From Apoda limacodes (taxonomy: Eukaryota > Arthropoda > Insecta > Lepidoptera > Limacodidae): a stretch of 64,000 bases of DNA. The translations under genes were made by a program, and so were the position numbers. Location: positions 5,860,501-5,924,500 of the forward strand of contig OX291557.1 in assembly GCA_946406115.1 (NCBI GenBank). The letters are read 5' to 3'. The notes under the pieces were generated by a model. That model worked only from the letters and a program-made list of their open reading frames with translations, ran no database searches and was not told the origin of the DNA. Positions 1-10,600 of the stretch are shown here, piece by piece; the stretch's first letter is position 1; each line of letters begins with the position of its first letter.

Positions 1-262
1 TTTTTCGGCGCATTCGAACCTTGCCGCCGCGCCGTCAAGTCTCGTCTCGTCGCCTCGAGATTCACCCGGACAGACAAGGATCTGTGTATTAAACTTCTAC
101 TCTGCTTATGCCGAAACACTCGTGTTGGGTCGGTCAGGCCCTATTGGTTTACTTCGGCGGGTGTCGCGATCGGCTCGTGTCGCCTAACGTTTCCGTCCGA
201 TACCTACAAGAGCCGCACGCAAGCCTCGCGTTGTCGGCAAACTAATTTTCTGCGGCGTAAGT
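1..262. other. GC-rich block, possible 5' exon or promoter
   Basis: Clearly GC-richer than its surroundings, with a donor-like gtaagt at about 258. One frame (109-243) is open for 45 codons but has no recognisable domain. It could be the first exon of a gene running off the window, or a repeat. Confidence 0.3.
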
Positions 263-1035
263 ACCTACATATACTTACCTTAACGGATCAAAACACTAGG
301 TTCAAACAATAATACTGATTTGTATTATTTTTACACCATTTTTTTACCTAAGAAGCAAAATATTAATGATACCTTTGCATTTTAGGCTAATTTGTAGAGT
401 TTAATGCAGAAAAACCTCAAGGAACTGTTAGTTTTTTACATAGCAAGAATTAAATAAGATTGATTCAAACTTACAAATGGGTAAAATAAAAATAGAACCA
501 CTACTATTTCGGTATTTTTGTCATACTGTACACCGAACAAGGGAGTGCAATATAAGGTGTGAATTTAAGCAATGGAGACGTGTTTTTGCTGGTTTATTGT
601 TTCAAATAAGTCTGGTAGGATTCGAAGACTTTCAGCAGTTTAAATCTCTGTGAAAAAATATGTATCGAAGACATATAGGGGATGTATTGAAAACAATGAG
701 CAAGTAGCGGCGAGCAAAGTTGTGAAAATTTTCAATTAACGCTCCGACAATTTAAGTTTTTTTGGCGCCTTAATGGTGTGATGGTATGTTTATGTTAGGC
801 TAAATGGATTTAATTTCCAACAGACATTCAGAGCTTCGAAAGAAGGCTGGAAAGTAATAAAAAAAAGCGAGGGAGTCTGTCATTCATGTGGTTATTTAAG
901 GAACACAGTGTTGAACCAACGTCTTACGGGGTTGGCGCTACTGAGTATTCATAGGAATGTAAATGTGGGACCTGCAGCAGTTGTGCGCATATTTACGGTC
1001 TCACACAACAGAAGTTTAAAGTTATAGTAGGTATA
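263..1035. other. Intergenic, nothing recognised
   Basis: AT-rich. No gene or clear repeat seen. Confidence 0.6.
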
Positions 1036-1062
1036 TTGAATTGTAATTGTAAGAAGCTGGTG

Positions 1063-1905
1063 TCCCGCAAGGCTCCGTGCTGTCTCCTACGTTGTTTCTA
1101 CTGCATATCAATAACATGTTGTCCATCAACAACATACATTGCTATGCAGATGACAGTACTGGAGACGCCTATTACACGGGTCGCGCAAACATCTCTTGTT
1201 CTGTTGTGGAGGAAAACCGCGGAGAACTTGTGTCTCAAATCGAGACCACACTTTCCAAGGTCTCTGCCTGGGGACGGGTAAACTTGGTACGATTCAACCC
1301 TAAAAAGACACAAGTGTGCGCGTTCACTGTTAAGAAAACCCCATTCACTGTAGTCCCACAATTCCAGAACACTCCCCTCTCCATCTCCAAGAGCATTGGG
1401 ATCCTTGGTGTTGACATCACCAGCGATGTTCAGTTCCGAGATCATTTACAAGGTGAAGCTGGCGTCCAAAAAACTAGGTGTACCCAACAGAGCGAAGCAG
1501 TACTTCACGTCGGGGCAGAAAAGTCGCAAGTTCAGCCCCATATGGAGTACTTCTGGCATCTCTGGGCAGGTGAACCCGGATACCAGCTTGGACCTTTTGA
1601 CTCGGTTCAACGACGGGCTGTGAGAATTGTCGACGATCCCAAACTCACTTGCCGTATCGAACCCTTAAGTCTGAGGTGAGACTTTGCTTCCCTGTGTGTG
1701 TTCTACCGCTTGTACAATGGGATGTGTTCTGAGGAATTGTTTGAAATGTTGCCCACGGCTACTTTCTACCATCGCACCGCTCGCCATCGGCAGGGAATTC
1801 ATTCTCACACTTTAGAACCTAAATGGTCACGTACAGTACGGTTTCAGAGAAACTTCCTACCGCGAACGCTTAAGTTGTGGAATGAAATGAATGATTACGC
1901 GTAAG
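1063..1905 (+). pseudogene. RT fragment of a Jockey/CR1-like non-LTR retrotransposon
   Basis: From the RT palm to the post-RT tail in two or three frames: GSVLSPTLFLLHINN, then the catalytic YADD (about 1143-1154), RFNPKKTQVCAFTVKKTPF, a shift near 1450, FDSVQRRAVRIVDDPKLTCR, then CSEELFEMLPTATFYHRTAR and FQRNFLPRTLKLWNEM. YADD is intact but frameshifts break the frame and the N-terminal half is gone. Other pieces of the same family lie at 39344-40118, 47428-47700, 49056-49582, 56753-56950 and 62049-62225. Confidence 0.88.
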
Positions 1906-2267
1906 TAAGAATTATTGTGCACACACTTAGGCATTTATTGATTCACCTATACTTTATCAGAATCGAAAAAATTCGCGCTCGCTGCGCTTGCCTTCATGTT
2001 ATAGCCCAGTGTCCGCGTGTGCGCCAATATGTCGTAAAGCAACCCATTTTACCGCAAATTAAAACGTGTCTATTCTGCTTGGCCTCAGGCTGGCACTGTT
2101 CATCCCCCCCCGAATACAAATCCTGGCTACGCGCCTGTATACTAATAATATAAATTGAAAAGCTGAAGAGTTTGTTTGTTTGAACGCGCTAATCTTACAA
2201 ACTGTTAGTCCGATTTGAATAAATCTTTCAGTGTTAGATAACCCATTTATAGAGGAACGTTATAGGC

Positions 2268-2592
2268 TATGTATCATTACGCTAAGACCAATATGAGCGG
2301 ATCACCAATGAAGAATGTTTCAAAATCGGGAGTTTTATTTTTCCTTTTGAGAGCTTTCGCTCCGTGCGCTGCGTAAACGGTTAAAGTTTCGCAAAAATCA
2401 TGTATGACAGGATTGTTCCTCTTTAAAAGTTCTTTAAATAATACCTCTACAGCCTATGTCTATCATTTAAGGTTGGCTCCTTTTTTATGCTAACCAAATT
2501 TGGTCTAAAATAATGCATTATTTGCGAAGGTGTTTCTATGAACACGATATTAATCCTTATCCAAATAAAAATTTATTCATCACAAGTCTTTG
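2268..2592 (+). repeat. Dispersed repeat, left arm of a long inverted pair
   Basis: About 320 bp from 'cattacgctaagacc' to 'catcacaagtcttt'. It recurs in reverse complement at 4139-4455 with good identity, for example around gagagctttcgctccgtgcg. Confidence 0.75.
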
Positions 2593-2596
2593 ACCT

Positions 2597-2672
2597 TTGA
2601 CACGGTGACCGCTTACCATCAGGCGGACCGTGTGCTTGTTTACCACCTTAGTGGTATAAAAAAAAAAAAAAA
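2597..2672 (+). repeat. 3' end of the RT retrotransposon family with poly(A)
   Basis: 'ggtgaccgcttaccatcagg...ccaccttagtggtataaaaa' with a long A run, matching the tails at 40065-40110 and 56885-56950. A severely 5'-truncated copy. Confidence 0.65.
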
Positions 2673-2724
2673 ATTATGTAACCGCTACCAGTTGATAAGA
2701 AATGAATTATTATATATTAAACAC

Positions 2725-2962
2725 TAGCTGGCCCGGCGAACGTTGTTCCGCTGCCGTCCCTCTGTACCCGGCGAAAGTTGGTTTTTACCTTTAGTGCCCG
2801 AGTCCGGCTCGCACTTGACATATCGAGATAAAAACTATCCTATCTTTTAAGTTGGTTCAAATAACAGATATTTACGAAGTTTGATCAAAATCGGTTCAGT
2901 CGTTTAGGAGTCCATTGAGGACAAACATTGTGACACGAGATTTATATATATTAAGATAGAAA
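2725..2962 (+). repeat. Dispersed lepidopteran-type repeat ('ctagctggcccggcgaacgt')
   Basis: Begins ctagctggcccggcgaac and ends with a 'tttatatatattaagataga' tail, the form of many lepidopteran LINE/SINE 3' ends. Partial relative at 21117-21270. Confidence 0.55.
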
Positions 2963-3099
2963 AACAAGACGTTGGGCCGTTATATTTTTTTAAAGCGATG
3001 TTTTAACAGATATCTTAAAACAAATACAGTAATTTGCTAGTTAAAGAATGTAGAAAGCTATGTTTTTTTTTCCGGTCTGAAACTTGCAATAGGGCAGTT

Positions 3100-3193
3100 G
3101 AATCGATTTGAAAAACGAACAGAAACAAGTACACATGCACATTCATGAATCGATTTGAAAAACGAGCAGAAACAAGTACACATGCACATTCAA
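3100..3193. repeat. Tandem duplication, 2 x 47 bp
   Basis: Units 3100-3146 and 3147-3193, differing at about one base (cgaac versus cgagc); each contains gaatcgatttgaaaaacga. Confidence 0.85.
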
Positions 3194-3864
3194 GTAGGGC
3201 GCAGCCTAAAGGTAACACTACACGCCGCTTTTCAGTTCAAAAATCGCGCGTTTGACGAAAAAATAAATACACGTGATATCTTACTACACCCCCCTCCCCC
3301 CTCGTGATATTTCGTGATTTTCGCTGAACTCCCTCTTTCCTTTCAAGCCTCACGTGATTAATGGACGGCCCAAACAGAACTACCAGCCGCGTAAAATTAT
3401 AAACCAGGGTCAGAATAATATTTTGATCAAGCAACTAAATAAATTACATTGATTGATATTTATTGCGGGTATAATTTTGACCGCATTTTCTGACTATAAA
3501 ATACTATCCAGAAATTTTAATGAAAACGAGTTAGTGCACAAGCGGTCATACATTTACTATGAAAGCTATGACGGATCGTTAATTTTTATAAAGTATAGGT
3601 AGTCCAACCAGGATCTTTTTGACCGAGAACGAGGGCGCTGCCTGTTCATAAGAGTTACCTACCAGTTTTTAAATTCATCTTGGTTTTAGATAAAATTACT
3701 TAAATTTAATAAAATTTTGTTTATTGGACATCCATAGATAGGATAGTTTATTTTCATTCATTTATTACTAGTCTGTGCCGCGGTTCCACCTGCCGCGATT
3801 TCATTTTGATAACAATTATTAATTCAATCAATTTGTGGTCAGTAGGTGCAAATATGTATGCACT

Positions 3865-3945
3865 TGCTTTTGCCAGCGGCTTCGCCCTCCCTAAATTTGG
3901 TTATCAGCGTAGGATTCTTACGGCAACTCCTCAATTACCTATAGA
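3865..3945 (+). repeat. Truncated copy of the 'cttctgccagcggcttcgcc' repeat
   Basis: Matches the first 80 bases of the fuller copies at 8053-8440 and 32611-33055. Confidence 0.6.
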
Positions 3946-4138
3946 AAAAAATAAAATTTAAAATATTTTTAAATAATAGGTACCGCCCCTTCCCCCTCAT
4001 GACTGTCCGCCGGCCTTGCACATCATAAATGCTCGCGCAGTACTTGATCATTATTTTACTGACATGTTATTTTAAAACTGCGATATCTCTTAAAATCATT
4101 TAAATCGAATGATGTAAAGAGAAATTTTGTTTTAAATT

Positions 4139-4455
4139 AAAGACTTGTGATGAATAACGTATTTATTTGGATAAGGATTAATATGATGTTTATAGAAACA
4201 CCTTCGCAGATAATGCATTATTTTAGAACAAATTTGTTTAGCATAAAAAGGGAGCCAACCTTAAAAGATAGACATAGTAGCGGATTTTTTTTAAAGAACT
4301 TTTAAAGAGGAACAATTCTGTCATAAATGATTTTTGCGAAACTTTAACCGTTTACGAAGCGCACGGAGCGAAAGCTCTCAAAAGGAAAAAAAACTACCGA
4401 TCTTGAAACATTCTTCATTGGTGCTCCACTCCTATAGGTCTTAGCGTAATGATAT
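4139..4455 (-). repeat. Right arm of the long inverted pair
   Basis: Reverse complement of 2268-2592; the 1.5 kb between them holds other repeats but no intact gene. Confidence 0.75.
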
Positions 4456-4499
4456 TATTATATAATGACATCATGTCCATATTGGCCATAGGCTGTTGA

Positions 4500-5407
4500 G
4501 ATCAATAAATTTATCCATTTCTTCCACGGGCCGCGTTACGCTCAGTCATTAGCGACCTGATGTGCTGAGGCAGGATTAGGTGGTGGTAATCACCAACCGG
4601 CACTTGTCTTGAGCACTTGCCAACGGTGGCGGTCAGGTGGCTAGTGAGGGAGTCGATAGCTACGTTTAAGTCGGTCGCGGAAAAGATTATATCGGAAACG
4701 TGATCTAGATGTGGTGAGCTGGGTTTTCGAGCAATTGCCAGAATTTATCCCAGTCCGTCACGGTTCTAGTGTCGGGAGGAGCGTCAGAAGGGGAACCTAA
4801 TCGCAGGAGGACAGGCCGTGGTCCGAGTCAAGAATCAAGCTCTATAGAGCGAAAGCTTAGCCTTACATTCTTTAGAAGTACTATGTCGACCATGTCAGGG
4901 TTGTTGCGAGTATTATGGGGAGAGTAAGTGGGCGTCATGGAAGCGATGATGTCAAAGTTTCTGTCTGTCAACTAAATCGTCGAGGAGTCTGCCCCTTCGT
5001 GAAGTTTCTGAAGAGTTCTAGCGACGGTGCTTGCAATTTAGGTCGCCGGCAAGAATGACGGCGTCGCCTAAATTTAAGAGCGACTGAAGGTCGCTCTCTA
5101 GCAAGTCTTTTGAGGGAGAGAGATAAACCGATGCAATGATGATCGGCTGATGGCCGGTCATCGCTAGGCGGCAGACGGATGATTCTAAGTTCGTAAGTGG
5201 CGAAGGATCGATAGGGGAGCAATGCAGGGAGTGTCTGTAATAGATGAGAGTGCCTCCGAGATTGGAGGCAGTTCTATCGTTACGGACGGTGCGATAGTTC
5301 GCGATCAAAGGGGTGAAATTACATGTCTGCCCGCTCGGGTAAGGGCAGTCGGGAACCTGCCCCTCGTGCGCTCCGCATCCGTTACCGTTGCGGTTAACGA
5401 TTTATGA
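4500..5407 (-). pseudogene. Endonuclease-domain fragment of a non-LTR retrotransposon
   Basis: Reverse-strand frame 5018-5308 encodes an APE-type endonuclease middle: VRNDRTASNLGGTLIYYRHS, IIIASVYLSPSKDLLES and ILAGDLNCKHRR. Downstream, shifted frames continue with TPTYSPHNTRNNPDMVDIVL and SDLGPRPVLLRLGS. Several frame breaks. No RT domain follows. Confidence 0.8.
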
Positions 5408-5745
5408 CGTATTAAAAAAAACTACTTACTATATCTCGTTCAAACCAATTTTCCGTGGAAGTTTGCATGGTAATGTACATCATATATTTTTTTTAGTTTT
5501 ATCATTCTCTTATTTTAGAAGTTACAGGGAGGGTGGAAACACATTTTACCACTTTGGAAGTGTCTCTCGCGCAAACTACTCAGTTTAGAAAAAAATGATA
5601 TTAGAAACCTCGATATCATTTTTGAAGACCTATCCTAACCATACAACAAACGTATGGGTTTGATGAAAAAAAAAATTTTTGAGTTTCAGTTCTAAGTACC
5701 TATGGGGAACTCCCAAATTTTATTGTTTTTTTTTTCTATTTTTGT

Positions 5746-6378
5746 ATGAAAATCTTAATGCGATTCACAGAATACATCTACTTACCAAGTTTCACGAGTA
5801 TAGTTCTTATAGTTTCGAAAAAAAGTGACATACGGACGGACTCTAGATTCGCCCGCCCTAAACTTCGTTTCGGCGTAGGTTATTACAGCAAACTCCTCAA
5901 TTATAGAGAAAAAACAAACAATCAAATATTTTATTTTTAATGGCATAATACATTTGTGTCTGTGAAACCATGGAAATACACATACAAAATTTCAACCCAT
6001 TCGGTCAACTATTTAGTAGTTGACATACTGACAGCAGCGCCACCTATCGGGTCCAATAGATTTTTAAATCATCCAGGAAACCATCGAAATACCCGTATAA
6101 AATTTCGACCCAATCGGTTCAGCCGTTTAGAAGTTATGAGAAAAAGATAAGTACGGAAGGATAATTCTTACTACCCGTTGTCCTATTACCCGTTTTTCCG
6201 TAAATATGAAGCATTTTCCCGCGGTGAAAAGTAGCCTATGTTCATCAGGGATAATGTCGGCTTCTAATGGAAATGGAAATGGAATGGAATTTTTCAAATC
6301 GGTCCAGTAGTTTCGGAGCCTATTCAGTTCAAACAAACAAACAATCGAATCTTTCCTCTTTATAATATTAGTATAGAT
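5746..6378 (+). repeat. Dispersed repeat of the 'cttctgccagcggcttcgcc' family
   Basis: Shares 'caaatcggtccagtagtttc' and the end 'tataatattagtatagat' with 8053-8440 and 32611-33055. It lacks the conserved start. Confidence 0.65.
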
Positions 6379-6399
6379 AGATAAATCAGTTGCTGATCA

Positions 6400-6790
6400 G
6401 TTGCCCTTTTCTATATTTTTGCCCATTGTGTTAGAAAATAATTTTAATTTCTTACAAAAAAAATTATAAATTCTATAGTTCCTGTATGTAAGTTATGTAT
6501 TACGGTTAGGTGTTCTTAGCAGAACCATGTGTATCGTCTCAACAACAAGTACACAGTAAATCGCGACCCAGTGTATACACAGTAAATCAGACCTACTCTT
6601 GACCATAGTCCGAGTTTAAAAGTGAACAAGAATCAATCTGTTAGAAACAAACAGTTTGTCAATTATTTATGTGATATATTACAATTACAGCCTACTAACA
6701 AGACCAAAGTGTGGTAATACAAGTTGATTTCTATTTTCTGTAAATTAGCAATTGTAAACAAAATACCAACTCGCATTTCAAAATATTTTA
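6400..6790. promoter_or_regulatory. Presumed Top2 upstream/promoter region
   Basis: Inferred only from its position before the candidate 5' exons. No TATA box or other definite element could be assigned. Confidence 0.25.
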
Positions 6791-6886
6791 ACAGCGTCAC
6801 AACAAAAGCAGCTGTCGCACATCGCATCGAATGAGCGCGGCCGCACGGGAACTAGCCGAGAGGGCATTGCTTTCGGAAAGGCTTCT
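6791..6886 (+). other. Candidate upstream Top2 exon (5' UTR or N-terminal extension)
   Basis: A short GC-richer block ends in a consensus donor (gtaagt at 6887). An ATG at 6831 opens a frame, MSAARELAERALLSERLL, that leaves two bases at the donor. A good acceptor (ttttacag) ends at 7564. Joining 6886 to 7565 keeps the frame open through the MADIK start at 7617 and into Top2 exon 2. This could give a 35-residue N-terminal extension, or be 5' UTR that is open by chance. The ATG at 6831 has a weak context (C at -3), whereas the one at 7617 is strong (AAGATGG). Confidence 0.4.
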
Positions 6887-7564
6887 GTAAGTAAATTAAC
6901 GACAGCGCTATCTGTATTAGTTTCGTCAATGTGAACGTGACCTAATGTACCCAACTAACCCACCGTTTACCCGGTAACCTATATAGGTATTTTTTATATA
7001 TAAATATAAACATATAAAAGTGGGGCTATTGCTATAGATGCTTAGATGACGGTGATAGTGAGTCAAATCTATATAAATGTTGTTTAACACGGGGAAAAAA
7101 AATTAGTGTCGGACAACCGTCCGGAATCGTGACAACTTGTGCCTTTCACTTTTTATGTCTGTCTCTCTCGCTCTTAGGCGGGCTAACCATGCCGCGTGCC
7201 TCTCACTCGCTCTCATTGTGAGCGCATAACGTGAGCGGAGCGTAACGCAGTTTCTTGAAGTGTCACCCGGCAAACCAATTTATAAGACGTTGTCACGTCA
7301 AAAAGTTTTCTAAAACACTATCTTTTGTTCAAGTTTTGCGGTATTTTGTTTATAAACACTGTATTTTAGAAGTGAAAACACTGTATTTTCATGACGAGCA
7401 TCTGGCTGGCAACACCGGTGATCATATTTTTATCTGTGGTGATGGTTGGCGTCGTCGTTGTAATTGTTATTAGATTGTTGAGGAATTGAGTTGAGTTAAC
7501 TATATGCAAAATGGTATTTTATCAAAATCAAAATTAGCCTTTTGTCTTCCAAATTATTTTACAG

Positions 7565-7631
7565 GCAAATCTGGAATTGCGTTGATCGCAAACCTTGTAT
7601 AAATACTTTTCTCAAGATGGCTGATATTAAG
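7565..7631 (+). CDS. Top2: Top2 exon 1 (start exon, coding from 7617)
   Basis: ATG at 7617-7619 in strong context, five codons (MADIK), then donor gtaaga at 7632; phase 0 matches exon 2. The exon probably begins after the acceptor ending at 7564, making 7565-7616 untranslated unless the upstream ATG at 6831 is used. Confidence 0.7.
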
Positions 7632-10600
7632 GTAAGACATGGCTTCGTCTATTTCTTGGCGGCATTTTGGTTGCCAACGGACTACGAAATCTAATTGTGT
7701 AAAGGGAAATTAATGTACATCAGCATAATAGTCTATGAATTAAAATTGGTTTTGTAACCCCATATTTCTGAATTATTTCCTTGGGAATACATATTAAATT
7801 TTGAAATTTAGTTACATCAACGGTCACTTGCCGAGAATTAGAAACAGCATTTATCATCTTAGTACTCTATAACACACCACTTAGGTGTACACTTACTCGG
7901 TTGACTATTACTATACCTTTCTATAACGTCGATTGAGAGCAGATAAAAAAAGTTGTCATTTTTAACTAAAAGGAATGGTAAATACATAACTAGCTTATTT
8001 AAATAAAAGCGTCACTGGGGTTATGAGAGCTGAAACACCCCTTATTCATCACTAGCTTCTGCCAGCGGCTTCGCAACAGTTTCGCGGCAGCTCCTCAATT
8101 ATAGAAAGAAAAACAAACTATCAAATAGTTCCTCCTTAATGGTATAATACATTTGTGTCTGTGAAACCATCGAAATACCCAACCCAATCTGTCAAGCCGT
8201 TTAGAAGTTATGTGAAAAGATAAGTACGGAAGGACAATTCTTACTACTCTTTGTCCTTTTACCTGTTTCCCCGTAGGAATGAAGCATTTTTCTACAGTAA
8301 AATGTAGCCTATGTTTATCAGGGTAATGTTGGTTTCTAATAGTAAAAGAATTTTTCAAATCGGTCCAGTAGTTTCGGAGCCAATTCAATACAAACATACT
8401 TACATACAAATCTTTTCCCTTTATAATAAAAGTATAGATGAATTTTACTGTTTTGAGCTCTAGCAGAGCCACAGTATCTATATAATAGTCAAACTAATCA
8501 AAGATTATGAGTGGGAGGAGAGTTTAATGGGGAATACGGAAACCTACCGAGTATATTTTTACTTTTCTGCAACCTCTCATTTTTGTGTAATAACGGTCTG
8601 GTTGGGGTGTACGAAACCAGGCAACAAAGAAACCAGGTTGAGGTGAAGAAAAGGGGGCATGCTTCTTCATGCCACCTGAAAATCACAACAGTGAGATACA
8701 AATTCAAATTCAATATAATTTATTCAGTTTCGGCTACAATGATTGAGCACTTATGAATGTCACTACGCAATCAGTTCGTAAGTCTATAGGGCGGGAGACC
8801 TTGTACTGAGAAGAACCGGCAAGAAACTCAGCAAGGGCATTTCTTTTCTTCCTTTCTCTTACAGCGTCCAATTAAAATATTGGAAAAGGACACTTTCCAT
8901 TACAAACATAAAAAACATGAAATATAAAGCACAAGCACAACATAAAAAAGTATCTAATATAAAAAAAAAGACAGTTTATGTATTCATCACTAAGAAATAA
9001 TCAATGTCTTACAGTATTAATAAACAAAACAAAAAAGTAAGACTAAATACTAAGAATACAAAGAAGTTTGCAAGAGCAGACCAGTTCACCCAGGCACCCG
9101 TTCACGAGTATGACATGGGCATGCACATTTGGACATGAATCAGCCATTGCTTCGCTCAACCATGTTTTAGGGAACATAACAACCCGACATACACGCCACC
9201 ACCGCAGAGACACTTTGAGAGCTCATGACACACTCAAGCAACTCCAATAAAACTTTGATTATACTAGTTACAATGTGTGTAGTAAAGGATGTTTGGAAGG
9301 TTTGTAATGCTTTACTACCAAGAAGAACCGGCAATAAACTCAGCAGTTAATCTTTTATACATCATATAAAAATACAATATAGCCTTACACTAGGTAATAA
9401 CATAATATACAATATTTTAATTAAAAAATATTTCAAATGCCCCAATACAAATCAATCAAGTTCTATTTTTTCCAAGCATTTTTATCATTTATGTATTCAT
9501 CAACTTTGTAATAGCTTTTTTTCATTAAACTATCTTTGACATATATTTTAAATTTATTTGAGGGTTAATTAAACACATGCACTGGAATTTTATTGTAGAA
9601 AAATATACTTTGTATCGTGAAAGAGCTACAGAATGCGACCCTAAGGTATTGCGAGAAGCTAGAAAGACACTCCAATGTTCTAGCAGCACAGCTCACGAAG
9701 CGCAGCTATGCCAAACTCCTAAAGAAGAAAGATATCCTGTAGAGGAATTCATGAGGAGATGCCCTTACTGGCAGACACACTCTACACAACAAGAACCTCC
9801 AGCAAATCTGATTAAAGTAAAAACACTGATTGCAGATCTCAAGTAAAAAAAAATTGTATTAAGGGGTGCTAATCTATCTATCAAGATTTTTTTAGGCAAA
9901 AATGAAGGCTGCATAGAAGTAAATATTTACGAGCTCACTTAACACAACCTACACTAACATTGACAACTGACAAAATTACTGTTGATTGACAAAAGTGCAA
10001 TTTGTTAATGGTATTTAATTGGCTCAGCAAGTTAACCAAATGGCTCATGGCTTCTCTCCTCATCACCTTCCTCCTCCTGCTTTTCTTGTGTGCTGTCATT
10101 TTTATTAGGCGAACTATAAAATATGTACTTTGATGTTGCAATAAAAAGCGTTACCCCTGTTACCTAACGGCCAATTAATATTTTTAATTTCCTCTTTCAA
10201 AGCGAATTTTAAAAATGTGCTTCCTTATACCCACCAGTGGGTGCAGGGGGAATTCATGTTTTCCCGTGCACCTACTGTACTTAAAAGACATGGAAAATTA
10301 AAATAGTTTGATTTTTAAAAAAAATCAAAATTCATGTAATATTTTAATAGCTTATTGCTTTTAAGGGTTTGTTTTTCAGATTGAAAATTAAAATTTACGT
10401 AAATTAACTTAGATGGTCCTGGGTGGTGATATCTATAAATATATTCATGTATATGTGCACGGGTCGTGGGCGATAGAAATACACAACTGGTCATAAACTA
10501 TTTTTGATTTGTTTTATATTGTTTCTAGGATAAATCTGCAAGTTGTAGATAGTACATTTACATAGTATATATGTTATATTTTAGATGATTTTTGTGGTTA

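Noticed and set aside
9577..9846. 89-codon + strand frame in Top2 intron 1
   Set aside because: No recognisable domain, near repeats, and no splice or start support beyond length.
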